Shown here: positions 1-10,936 of the stretch, one piece after another | How positions within the stretch are numbered: the first letter of the stretch is position 1 | Layout of the letters: each line of letters starts with the position of its first letter | Assembly: GCA_001599815.1 (NCBI GenBank) | Contig: BCIA01000003.1 | Location: forward strand, 4,836,001 to 4,900,000 | From: Furcasterigmium furcatum | Taxonomy: Eukaryota; Ascomycota; Sordariomycetes; Glomerellales; Plectosphaerellaceae | Length of the DNA: 64,000 nucleotides | Direction of reading: 5' to 3' | Program-made: the position numbers and the translations under genes | The notes under the pieces: model-generated | The model's input: the letters and a program-made list of their open reading frames with translations, nothing else | Databases searched by the model: none | What the model was told of the DNA's origin: nothing

Positions 1-571
1 CTTGAGCATACATCTTCTGTGCCGAGCCCCGCGGATACCGTTTCGGACAACTTAGTTGCCATTGCCAGATGCATTCTCGATGCTTATCGGAACTGCATGT
101 TGAGCCTCTTCAGTTGGACCAGCGATCAGCTATTGATCTCCAAGTACTTCGACTGGTAAGCAGTTTACAGCCTGAGATATTATTCTACTTTAGTACGTAC
201 ACCCAGACATCTGACAACTGAACAGGTGCACCTGGCACACCCCTTTTGCCCCATTCAGCATAGTCTTCAGTCGAGTTGTCAAATCCTTCGACTTTGACGA
301 CCTCGGTCGTCTCGAAGCATTTGCAACCTCGATGGAATCAATGGACGGACGTACAGAGTCGGCTGGACACCCCTATCGACTGTACAACCTTCTCGGCAAG
401 GCTGCCAGGCTGCACATCCAAGCAGAGATCAGCTGGTGCGTGGACCCGGATGCATTAATGCAGAGTTATGCCACTGGCTCTGGGGACTTCGACTTTGCAT
501 CTCTAGGGCTGCACATGAACGATCCAGCACTCGACGATGCGGTGGGAACACAGATGATGGACAGCTCTTGA
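1..571 (+). CDS. C-terminal end of a probable fungal transcription factor (5' partial)
   Basis: The reading frame is open from base 1 and enters from outside the window. Exons are 1-155 and 226-571; the 70-nt intron has a GTAAGC donor and CAG acceptor, and the join restores a FDWCTW sequence. About 165 residues are visible. The helical, acidic tail (GSGDFDFASLGLHMNDP) resembles the end of Zn2Cys6 regulators, but the DNA-binding domain is not in view, so this assignment is an inference from composition only. The gene converges on the phosphatase next door; their stop codons are 55 bp apart. Confidence 0.45.
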
Positions 572-626
572 ATTGAATTTGCGAGAGCATGATCGCCCCA
601 GTCAGCTTACCGTACAGGTTTATGTG

Positions 627-2938
627 CTAGTCCAGGTTCATCTTGGGGAACGAGACAACATCCCACTTGCCCGTCTCCGTATCGAGCGTGACATTGGTGT
701 GCTTCACCTCTCCTCCCCTGAGGGCACCAGACTCGACGCGCCCGCCAGCCACAGGCCTTTCGAGGTGGTTGACGCCCGGGAACATGGTCATGTTCGCGAG
801 GGGCAGATCCCAACTGTTGCGCGTCGCCACGCTGGGCGAGCCGAAGAACTGAGCCTCCATGCGCTCGGGCGTGAGCGAGAGGTGGAAGTAGCCGCGGTAG
901 AAGCCGTCCTGCCACTGGAACTCCTCGTTGAGTTCGAGGACAGTGGCGGATCCTGCGTCGGTGTTCTGGATGGGGCCGGCGCGGCCACGGGAGGTGACGG
1001 CTGTGCCGGCCAGCTCGACGCCGACAGCACCTTCGCCAGACTCGCTGTCGTACGGCTTTTCGCCGTGCCAGACGAGGTCGGCGACCTGGGAATATCGAGG
1101 TTAGATGAACCGTTTCCTTTCAAAGTAAGAAGTATTGCCTACCCAGTTCTGGTGGCTGTCACCGGCCAAGAAGACGTTGTTGTCGATGTCGTTGTCGTAA
1201 ATGTGCTTCAGGGTTCTGTTCCTGTTGGCGGTGTAGGCCTGCATCGCTGGGGGGTCAGCCAAGTCCCCGATCTCCAGGAATAACACCAGTCTCTTCAGGC
1301 GCTCTGGTACTCACGTTCCAGTTGTCCGTGCTCATCGCGCCATCAGCATTGCTGACAAGGTGGGAGAAGATGAGCTGGTTACCCACCACCCGCCAGGTGG
1401 CGCCACGCTCCTTGGACTCCTTCAGCTGCCGGTAGAACCAGTTCTCCTGACGCCCGCCCATGATGGTTCGGCTGGCATCGTTGCGGATGGCGTCGATGTA
1501 GGTACCGGTAACCGCTGCGAGGAATGTCAGCGCTGAGTTGCATCTCCTTGTGTCTTGACTTACGGCCACCGCCGGTGATGCTGCGGTCGTAGAAGCGTGT
1601 GTCGAGGATGATGAGGTCCATGAGCTTGCCCATCTTGAAACTACGCCAGATGCGAAGGTTGTCATCGAGATCAACTTGGCTGGAGGCCTGTCAGTCGACA
1701 TGGTCTATGTTCCCAGGTGTCGAGGTCCCGTTCTGAGCTCACGTACCGGATGGGCATCCACTCAAAATATGCGCGGACCGCATTCATCTTCCGCTGATCG
1801 ACGCTGATCCCGCGTCCGTTTTGGAGGAAAGACGCCTCAGTATTCTGAAGGGCACTGAAGCCGTCCCTGTAGCCATTGTTGGCAATTTCTGATAAATCAG
1901 TCAGCGCGCCGAATGTTCTCCCGCAGCAAAGAGCCACATACCGTGGTCATCCCAAGTCGGAATCCATGCCCAGTCCTGAGACAGCAGCTGAAGGTCAGGG
2001 TCCGAGCGATACTGGCCGTGGCGGGTGCGGTAGTCGTAGAGGCTGAAGATGGCACGAGGAGGCTTGTGAGCCCGCTCGCCAGTTGGATTGGCACCCTCGT
2101 AGAGGTAGTCTCCCAGATGAATCACATAGTCGTGGTTGTTCTTTCGAGCGGCATTACCGTAGGGGTTGAAGTACCCAACAGCTGCGGCAGATGTCAGCAC
2201 AAATCTTCCGCCTTGGAGCATCGGTGATGTCGTTGACCCAGGTAGACCTACGGTAGTTGCTGCAAGAGAAAACTGCGAGTTTGACTTCGTCCACATCGGC
2301 ATCCTCGGCAGGGGAAGTCTTTGTGCGGCCGATCGGGCTCTTCACGTCAGAGTCGCAGACATTGAACTGATAATAGTACTTGGTGAATGGCTGGAGGCCC
2401 TCGGCCTCGACCTATTGAGAAGTTAGAAGGCTTTGATTTCCAGGGATACATGTAGGCTCAGCCAAGCTGGACGAACCTTGACCGTATAATCGATGTCAGA
2501 CGTGGTGTAAGCAGTGCCGCTGGCGACGACATTCTCCGTCGAATTGCCACATTTGCTGCGGAGGACCTTCCACTCGACACAGATCGGGTGAGCATCCGCG
2601 TCGATGTAGGGCTGTGTGTCGTGGTTGTACAGGGGCACGTCGCCTTCAACAGTGACATTGCTGTCGTTGGACTCCTCCGTGGGCGCGATGCGCGTCCAGA
2701 GGATGACGCTCTCGGGCCATGGGTCACCAGACGCAACACCATGGGTGAAGTTCAGCTCCTCTGGCTCATACGCACGAGCATCTCTCTTCCACGAACGACG
2801 TTCTACCTGTGGCACATCGATGCCCAGTATGAAATGCTCGTCACGGCGAGAAGGGGAGTCGTAGTTGAGGTTTGTCGAGAAAGCGGCCATGGCAGAGCCC
2901 GCAAAGGCTGCCGTTGCCAGAATGCACGAGGGCTGCAT
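627..2938 (-). CDS. Secreted PhoD-like alkaline phosphatase/phosphodiesterase
   Basis: Eight exons: 2938-2477, 2411-2252, 2181-1942, 1888-1747, 1679-1564, 1514-1315, 1238-1143, 1085-627; all phases agree and give 624 aa. The N-terminus (MQPSCILATAAFAGSAMAA) is a signal peptide. The PhoD N-terminal module is marked by FTHGVASGDPWPESVILWTRIAP. The metallophosphatase core follows, with FSCSNY, VIHLGDYLYEG, PTWDDH, LDTRFYDRS and LAGDSHQNW, which supply the Fe/Ca ligands known for PhoD. The enzyme hydrolyses phosphate mono- or diesters outside the cell or in the vacuole. Several N-glycosylation sequons (NST, NVT) fit secretion. Two CACGTG boxes lie upstream. Confidence 0.93.
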
Positions 2939-3289
2939 GTTGACGGCGAATGCTCGAGGATGTGAGGCCTCAGACGATGGGGATACCGGAGCGAGCTACA
3001 GGCTGCGGGTGTCTTCCTCGGGCACATGTCGTACATTTATACTCGAATACCGCATTCCACGCTTCATGACTGCCCGGAAATGCCTTGCTTTGGTCTTCTG
3101 CAGCATCTCCTCTATGTCGTCAATATTCTGGGTCCGCCATGATGCCTTCAAACCAGCAGGACTAGCTGCATATGACTGGGGACATCATCTCGTCATTGGG
3201 GTTGCATCTGCTCAGGGCAGAAGCCGGATGCTGCCCAATGCCCTTCGCGATGAGTGCACGGGGTGACCTCTCCTCACTGAATTGAAACC

Positions 3290-3295
3290 CACGTG
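3290..3295. promoter_or_regulatory. CACGTG box upstream of the PhoD gene (proximal)
   Basis: A perfect palindromic E-box about 350 bp upstream of the phosphatase start codon. Pho4/NUC-1 family bHLH regulators bind CACGTG to induce phosphatases under phosphate starvation. Other bHLH factors bind the same core, so the link to phosphate is inferred from the gene it precedes. Confidence 0.45.
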
Positions 3296-3610
3296 TATGG
3301 AAGAGGGGGTATCAGATTGCCGTGGCAGCCGATGAGACTGTTGTTTTCCAAGTGAGAAGTTGGAGAGGGCGCAGCATGATGATCTCCCGGCTTAGCTTCA
3401 AGCCCAGCCGTGGGGGAGGGTCGGCCGGGAATAGAGCTGTTCCTGAGCTATAGGAGCTAAATGAAATCCGCGGGTTTTCATTGGGCACTTCTTTCACCCG
3501 AGGCACGAGTCCTTGGAAGTTCAATTGACCCAATGCAAGACGGACGTTAGTCCCATGCCGGTCGCGAGAACAAGCCAAATGACTTGGCGAAGAGATGCTT
3601 GGGACGAGAG

Positions 3611-3616
3611 CACGTG
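3611..3616. promoter_or_regulatory. CACGTG box upstream of the PhoD gene (distal)
   Basis: Second perfect CACGTG, about 675 bp upstream of the phosphatase start and about 510 bp upstream of the HET gene start. Two such sites in one phosphatase promoter strengthen a Pho4/NUC-1 reading. Confidence 0.4.
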
Positions 3617-4124
3617 GGACGGGGCTTCAGGAAGTATTGTCGATCCTCATTAATGTTGACCTTCTGCTCCGGGACTGATACTTGTGTCGAGGGAGAGAGT
3701 TTAGGCTGTACTTCTACTTAGCGAGGGCACTTCCATTGCCCCTTAAGACCTCCAGAGGATGAGCTTCTTGCCCATCCATCAATGGCTTTCGCAGGCAGGG
3801 GGTCTCATTTTCACCACCGGGCTAGAAGTAGAATTCCAACTGTCTTTTCAACAATGGCTAACTTGTTTATTGCTCTTAAATTTAGTGCACAATACTTTGT
3901 AAGAAGCAGATTATTTCTCGGGGTGTTGGCTGGTGATATTTGCAAGATGGGGTAACGGGGCAGGTCGTCGAAGACCACAATGTCTGTCTCCTGTAATCAC
4001 GGGGAGACAGACGTCCCGACTCCATGATCTGATATACGCCTATTTGCGCGTATACTTCATCCCGGCATCTTCAAATCTGTGCTGCATCTCATAATAATTA
4101 AAGTCCTCAGTCGTGTAGAATGTC

Positions 4125-6192
4125 ATGTCCAACTCCCTAGCCATGAGTGGCTCTTCGACGAACCAGGCCAAGTGCCCCGGCTGCAACATCCAGGACTTTA
4201 AATCAGTGGCAACAGTATTCAGTGTTCACTTTTCCAGCCCTGCAAAGCTGACGGTCGGCGCTGAACAGGGCTGTAAGATCTGTTCCCTGATCCTGCAGGG
4301 CATTCAGGTCGTTTTTGGGAAGCAAGATGGCTTCTGCATGATTCAATATGGAGTCGACGTGACCGGCTCAACTGCCATGGAGGCATCCATCTTTGCAGGC
4401 CCCGAGGAGACAGTCTCTTTCTTCAGGTCGCCAGGTAATCAGATATCTGTTACACAGTTGAGGGTTGCATGCTAACAAGGACTCGTGAGTAGACCATTCG
4501 CTCGCTCCGGACAGTCAGTTTAACCCTGTCCCGATAGGCTACCGGGTTCCCCCCACGACGGCATCTACAGAGAGTCTACTCTGGGCGAAAGACCGTCTGA
4601 GCGAGTGCGATGACAGCCATGAGAACTGCCCTAGAGCAATCTCCTCGGATGTTTCTCTCCCAACCAGGGTACTCGACATCTCCGCCGAAGTTGTAAGGCT
4701 ATTTCATACCCACGGCACAACCGGCAGGTATGTCGCCTTGAGCCACTGCTGGGGCTTGAGGGCACAAACGCTGCCACGAACGCGGTCGTTCAATATCCGA
4801 ATGCACGAGGAGGGCATCGCTCTGGATCGACTCTCTGCGAAGTTCCGGGACGCAATCGTCTTCGTTCGCAGCCTCGGAATCAAGTACATCTGGATCGACA
4901 GCCTCTGCATTATTCAGGATGACGAGGAGGACTGGCGTAGCGAGGGCTCGCGCATGGCCTCGATCTACTCCAACGCCTATCTAGTTATTGCTGCTGCTGC
5001 GAGGTCGACGGAGAATGATCCCGGAATGTTCTCGCCCGTGGACTCCGATTTCGACGCGCATGATCTTGACCCCCAGGACGGGGAGACAACGGGCATCTTC
5101 GCTCGCCGGGCCCTCGCCCACGTTCCCCGGAACAAGGGCCGCACCGGCTGGCAGCGCAGCGTCGTGAAGATACCCGAAGAACTCGACCTGCTTCGGAGGG
5201 GGTGGGTGTTCCAAGAGCGGTACCTGAGCCCGCGCGTCTTGTTCTTCGGCCCCGAGGAGCTCTCGTGGGAATGCGCAGGGTTCAGGGCGTGCCAGTGCTC
5301 CGGCAAGTCGGTGCACAGCATGCCGATCGATAACTCGAGCTCGGCCAGCGACAATGACGATTTCGAGTGGCACTACAACACGAAGCGGTACTACAGCGCC
5401 TCGGCGTTGGGGCAGATTCTCACAACAGGGGGCGGACAACAGGTGGCTCGCAGGTGGCTGCGCTGCGTCCAAGAGTACACGAACCTGCTCTTGACCTTCG
5501 ACAAGGACATCTTCCCGGCTCTATCGGGCCTTACGCGTGTCTTCGGCCAAGTTCTGGGTTCTCGGTATGTTGCCGGTATCTGGGAAGACTTCGTACATCT
5601 CGGTCTCGTCTGGCATGTCAATGCGTGGAACGAAACGCCCAAGCAGTGGCGAGCGCCGACTTGGTCCTGGGCGTCGACCAAAGGTCCAGTCACGACCATA
5701 ATGAAGGGACTATCCGAAGGGCTGTCTCCCGCTGCCGAGGTCATTAACATTTCTTCAACCCCTGTCGGCTCTGACGCCTATGGCGAAGTATCCGGCGCCC
5801 ACATCGTGCTGAAAGGCTCAGTGATCTTCACCAAGGTGCGCCATAAGGAGTATAAGGGTGAAGCCAGGTACAGGCACGAGCACGTCGTTGGCCTTGATTT
5901 CCTGGACGGAAAGGCGGGGAGGGTTTACTCGGACTATGATGTTGTCGCGGAAGGGCCACGGCAACTCTCCCCGGGGGCTGATGTGGCATGTCTCTTCGTG
6001 TGTCAGGGGGGAGACCCCAAAGACTGCTTCTTTCTGCTTCTTCGGAGTGTCCAGGGCACTGATTCGTACCGAACCTTTGAACGGATTGGATTGCTGGTGC
6101 TGTTCGGGGGGAACAAAGATGGGAAGGATTTCGATCCCAAGGAGGAATATGATTTGGCTGGTGCAGAACAGATAACGATCAAAATCCTGTAG
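4125..6192 (+). CDS. Heterokaryon incompatibility (HET) domain protein
   Basis: Two exons, 4125-4434 and 4538-6192, joined in phase to give 654 aa. The HET domain starts near residue 168 with YVALSHCWG and continues through FRDAIVFVRSLGIKYIWIDS (about 205-225), LCIIQDDEEDW, the RMASIYSNAYLVIAA block and the RGWVFQERYLSPRVLFF block: the hallmarks of PF06985. The N-terminal CPGCNIQ and CKICSLIL segments are the cysteine pattern usual ahead of fungal HET domains. HET proteins mediate non-self recognition and programmed cell death after fusion of unlike hyphae. No NACHT, WD40 or ankyrin partner domain is present. Confidence 0.92.
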
Positions 6193-8013
6193 AAGAGTCA
6201 GGAGATGACTGAAGAATGCCGCTGTGGGCGCGTCTCTTGAGGAGTCTGAATCGTCAGCATGAACTGAAAGCAAGTAGCCTCGCGTCTGAGGTATGCCTAG
6301 TCAGACAATCAGCCGACCATGTCATTGTGAGTTTGAGAAACCCTTTGGCGTCAAGCTGCTGTGTTCTAGTAGATGAGACGAACCTCAGCGGCGGAACTGG
6401 TAACCTGATAGCTCGGAATTTGTTCCGCATGGATCCCAAGGCACTTGTTGGAGAGGATATCGAGCTTGCGCATGTTCGAACAAAATAGTGTCATGGCTAG
6501 TCAGCGTTTTGGGTTCTCCTCGAGGAGGAAGGCCGACCTCCCAGAGTTTGACATCGTCGAACTTCGATACAACGTCGTCCGTCTGGCTTCATATTCGGAC
6601 GGGCGGATTGGACGACGGGGAGGATGAGGAGTAGACGAAGACGATGATAAACGTGAGGATCGTCTCCTCCATCATGGGTCCGTCACTGGCATGCATAGCA
6701 CTGGAGGAAATTCAGAGGCGCCTTGGCATCCTCGTCCGAGGGTGTGCAGGATGGTACAGAGACAGGACATTCGCGGCGGATCAATCAGATTTGAATTGCC
6801 CGAGACTAAACTCGTAGTAGTCAGCGCGATTTTGGCTTTTCAACGGTCTCATGGACAAGATGGACAGGAAATGAGCAGCGGTGCGTGCACTGTCTAGCTC
6901 ACACCCCTTTAAAGCCTCCCGCCCATCCACACCGAAGATACTCGGGCCAAGTCTCAGACGGTGGATGAGGTTAATACAAGTAAAGTCGAGGGTCCTGGAT
7001 AAATGGCCTGGACGTGGCCGGAGCTGTTGTTCCTGTACAGTCCTACAGCAAGACTGACTGAGTGCAGTTGGACTGTTTGACAGCCCGGAGGTCTCACTCA
7101 TGTCAGTCGTAGACACGCTCAATTCCCTCCGTGGCGCAAACTTGCACCGGCATGTTGTCGTCATGGAATGCGAAAAGCAAGACGCCCCGTTGCCTGCCAT
7201 GTGCCAAGTGATTAAGCTTGTTCGTAGAGTGAGACCATGGGACGAATTAAGGTGTAGCTCCCGCGCTATCGACTCGGAACAGTGAACATCCGCAACGCTG
7301 AGCCGGGGATGATCGGCGGATCGTGCATCTGCCGCCCCAGGTCCTCTCCGAATCGGGCATCTGCCAAGGGGCTACGGACCATCGCCGAGCACGACCGCTT
7401 GCTTGTCGCGGTGAGACCATCATCTCGTTGACGCAGGCCCGTCTGCTCTTCTCCCATCTCCCCCTGGAGAAGACAGCGCCGCGACCCTTGGCTGTTGTCA
7501 TTTGGGGCCTACGACACCCACTCAGGCCCTCGCAGTGCCGATCTCGAGCCCGACGAGGACGGCCATCACGCTGGGCTCCCCGATACGAACTTGTCTAACA
7601 CAGGCCCTCTCCCACGCCTCGGGGCTCGGAGGGGGCCGCAACCAGGATCCGGGGGAGAGATCTCTGATCCAGCCAATGGAATGCCCGTCGCTGATGACAA
7701 GGACGGAGCTCATTCCCATGTTTGCCATGGCACTGCTGACCAACTCGATGGCAATGTGCAGATCTCCCGCGACGAGAGAAACCGATCCGCTGGGATACAT
7801 ACGGATTGCTTTGCTTCCGTCGGCTGCCAAGGCTCCGGTGCGGTCCTACCCAAGCCTCCTGACTTGGATTCTGGCGTTCCCTGCGGATCGTGGTTGTTGT
7901 GAGCTAGCAATCTGGTCCGGGCAGGACACGAGCCGCTTGTCAAGCGCGTTGGCATTCCGGAGGATGACGACGGTGATATCTTGGCCCCGTTGTGATCTGG
8001 GGATGGGGCGTTG
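6193..8013. other. Long intergenic stretch with unconvincing open frames
   Basis: About 1.8 kb downstream of the HET gene. Between about 7266 and 8073 several frames on both strands stay open together, which can happen over a decayed gene or GC-rich non-coding DNA. No domain was recognised and no splice model gives a coherent protein. Confidence 0.4.
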
Positions 8014-8019
8014 TATAAA
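8014..8019 (+). promoter_or_regulatory. TATA box of the CHRD gene
   Basis: TATAAA lies 117 bp upstream of the start codon. The following leader is C/A-rich and typical of strongly expressed fungal genes, placing transcription start near 8045-8050. Confidence 0.55.
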
Positions 8020-8135
8020 TCCAGGGGAAAGGCGTCTCCCATCTTCTAATGCTCTCCCATCCACATCCGTCACTTACACACCCGTCCAACAACTCTCACC
8101 ACCTACCCCTTTCACACAACACCATCACCAACATC

Positions 8136-8751
8136 ATGAAGGCCTCTATCCTCGCCCTCGGCGCCCTCGCCGCCGCTGCCGTCGCCAGCCCCACCAAGCA
8201 CAAGAAGAACGACGGTCCCTTCAAGTTCACATCCACCTTCGAGGTCTACTCCGTCCCCGAGGAGGTCGTCAACGCCGAAGGCGAGCTGACCGGCGGCCTC
8301 GAGAACTCCTACGGCTGGTGGAAGTTCGGCATCAACTCCGACGAGAACGTCATCTGCTACAACATCACCCTCCAGAACTTCCGCGGCGACTACGAGTCCC
8401 CGGCCAAGACTGCCACCCACATCCACGAGGGCGTCAAGGGCAAGTCCGGACCTCCCAGGTATGTACCACTCCTTTCTTCGACGCACGTCGCGCGCCTGGC
8501 CACATCTAACGCACCGCAGGATCATCTTCCCCGACCCCGTCGGCGAGGGCGAGTGGCGCACCTCCCTGGGCTGCCTTACCGGCCCCTTCGTCACCGGCGT
8601 CGCCCCCGAGGGCACCGACACCGGCGAGGGCTTCCACGTCAGCGAGATCGAGAAGGACCCCAAGAAGTATTACGTCGACGTGCACTCCTCGCTCGCCGTC
8701 CCCGGCGCCAACCGCGGCCAGTTCTCCAAGAAGAAGGACGGCTGCTACTAA
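8136..8751 (+). CDS. Small secreted CHRD-domain protein
   Basis: Exons 8136-8458 and 8520-8751 encode 184 aa; the intron splits an Arg codon and gives GPPRIIFPDP. The N-terminus MKASILALGALAAAAVASP is a clear signal peptide. The body has the CHRD fold signature: the strand VICYNITLQNF followed by ATHIHEGVKGKSGP. CHRD domains occur in chordin and in many bacterial and fungal extracellular proteins of unknown activity. A TATA box and a CA-rich leader suggest abundant expression. The start was chosen because the in-frame sequence before it is leader-like and the signal peptide begins exactly here. Confidence 0.88.
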
Positions 8752-9254
8752 GCGACAGACGCAAAGGATGAGGCGTGAATGAGACTATCGATGTGGTCGA
8801 TCGGCAGTGGGTGTTCCGCAATGGTATATATCCAGTGTTCTCACGAGGGCGCCTTCACTTCTTGAGCTTCCCCCCGCCGCTGTCGCTGTATATGCGCTGC
8901 GGCGCGAGGCCTCTGTAATGTTTATATGTAATGGGAACACATACCCGGATTTGGTCTACCTGTCCTCGCTCCGCCTGACGCCGATGTATTGTGATATGAG
9001 AATGGTAAAGGGATATCGCGTCATGGTTGAGCGTCTGTCCTTGGTCATCTGAGGCATCACTCGTTCTCTCAACACTTTCTTATGGATGCAAGGATGAAGA
9101 TTGTATTCAAGTAACCTTGAAAAATGAATTTATGAGTGTCTTGTATCTGCTAGTAGATACTGGACTGCCTCGTTGTGGGTCATATCATACACTCCATAAC
9201 AACAACCCAGTCCACCACGACTCAACAACCCACGCTGCAATGCCGTTCGGGACC
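8752..9254. other. Intergenic region between convergent CHRD and MFS genes
   Basis: About 500 bp of 3' flanking sequence shared by two convergent genes. It is AT-richer than its neighbours, and I see no gene in it. Confidence 0.6.
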
Positions 9255-10936
9255 TTACAGGAGGTACCTGAAGGTGGTTGGCAGGTTCCTCGGGTCATCA
9301 AGAGCCGCAACAGCGGCGGTCTTGCCAGCGACGTCGCCGTGCGTCTCCCACGCAGACTCGCCCTCCTCGATCTTCTTGTTGAGGCCCTTGAGGATGTGCC
9401 TGAACACATAGCTGCCGATGATGGTGAGGCCGAACATGGCGGTGACGATGCCGTAGCTGCCGCGGAAGCCGTTGTCCGAGAGGTCCCAGACGTACGAGCC
9501 GGCGACGTTGCCGAGCTGCGAGAAGGCGTTGATCATGGCGATGGCGACGGCGCGCTTGGCGGGCGGGCGAGGGAAGGAGGACGAGATCCAGGAGTAGTAG
9601 ACGATGAAGCCCGCGTAGGCGCCGGCCTGGAGGAAGAGCGCGAGGTAGCGCGCGGCGACGTTGAGCGTGGACATGGAGATGATGAAGCCCACGATGCCCA
9701 TGCAGATGGGCCAGACGATGTGCCAGAAGCGCTCCTGCTGGCGGTCAGAGTGCCAGGCGTTGATGAGGGAGACGACGCAGGAGAAGACCCAGGGGGGAGA
9801 GCTCATGAGGAGGGTCGGGACGTAGTCGAAGCCGAGAGTGCCGGTGAGGGTGGGCTGGGAGTTGTGTCAGTATGGCGGTCGCCTGAAGTGAGATGAGGGT
9901 AGGACGTACGAAGTAGGCGTTGAAGCTCAGTCCGATGACATAGGCCGTGAATACGATCATCATGACGTAGATCTTGTAGTCCTTGACGGCCATGAACAGG
10001 CCGTCGAAGGCGCCCTGCTCGGCGGAGTCCTCGTCGGCCTCACCGACGTCCTCGGTCATGCGCAGCTGGGCAACCTGGAGCTCCTCCTTGGTGAAGCCCT
10101 TGGAGTTCCAGGGCAGATCGGGCAGGATGAAGGCGGCGAAGATAGCGATCAGCATGGTCTGTGATCTCATGTCAGCTAGGGCACTTATACAGATAAGGCT
10201 CGGGGATTCTTACCGCAGCACCCTCGATCCAGAACAGCCAGCGCCAGGCAGCGTGGCCCAGGACGCCCTGCATGTTGGAGAGGACACCGGCGGCGATGAG
10301 CGCGGAGAAGGCGTTGGAGATGAGGTTGCCGCAGAACAGGATGGCGTTCCTGACGGCGAGCTCGCGGCGGGTGTACCACTTGGACAGGATGAGGAGCGCA
10401 CCGGGGAGGAAGGCGGCCTCGACGAATCCAAGGAAGAAACGGGTGGCGACCATGCCGCCAAAGTCGTGGACGACGCCGGACAGCGTGGAGATGAGGCCCC
10501 AGAGGAGCATGGCGGCGGCGATGTACCAGGAGGGCTTGCTGATGCGGTTGATGATCATGTTGGAGGGGACCTGCATGAGGATGTACCCGACGTAGAGGAT
10601 GGACAGGCACGTCGCGTACTGGGGGTTGGTGAGGTTGAGGTCCTCCTGGAGGCCCCTGAGACGCGCGGCGGCGATGTTGTTGCGGTCGAGGTAGTTCATG
10701 ATGTAGATGAGCACGAAGAGGGAGCAGCGGGCGTCGAGCTTGAACTTCATGCTCTTCTCGACCTGGGCGCGGTAGACGGGGTCCGAGAGGGGGCCCAGGG
10801 CCTTGGGATCGTGGCCGTCCGCATCTTGGCCGCTGGTCCTGACGCCCTTGTCGGAGGACGAGTCGACGATGGCCTCGAGCCTGTCCGGGTCCTGGTGAGA
10901 CAAGGGGACGTCCGCCTTGGGGGTAGGGTCGCTCAT
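9255..10936 (-). CDS. MFS transporter, allantoate permease (Dal5/ACS) family
   Basis: Three exons, 10936-10214, 10158-9910 and 9854-9255, give 523 aa with continuous phase. After a hydrophilic N-terminus of about 70 residues come the family marks: LIYIMNYLDRNNIAAARL (TM1 with the D-R-x-N motif), GYILMQVPSNMII, GLISTLSGVVHDFGGMVATR and RFFLGFVEAAFLPG. The second half begins after a charged central loop (FTKEELQVAQLRMTEDVGEA) and contains six more hydrophobic segments. Family members import allantoate, ureidosuccinate, nicotinate, small peptides or organic acid anions by proton symport at the plasma membrane. The substrate cannot be told from sequence. Confidence 0.92.

Larger units (their letters stand above)
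2939..4124. other. Intergenic region between the divergent PhoD and HET genes
   Basis: This 1.2-kb stretch separates two divergently transcribed starts. It has no frame with coding character. It holds two perfect CACGTG boxes (listed separately) and an AT-richer patch near 3840-3910. Confidence 0.6.

Noticed and set aside
9027..9896. 289-codon plus-strand frame opposite the Dal5-type permease
   Set aside because: Antisense of membrane-helix codons gives Asp/Glu/Val runs; no domain.
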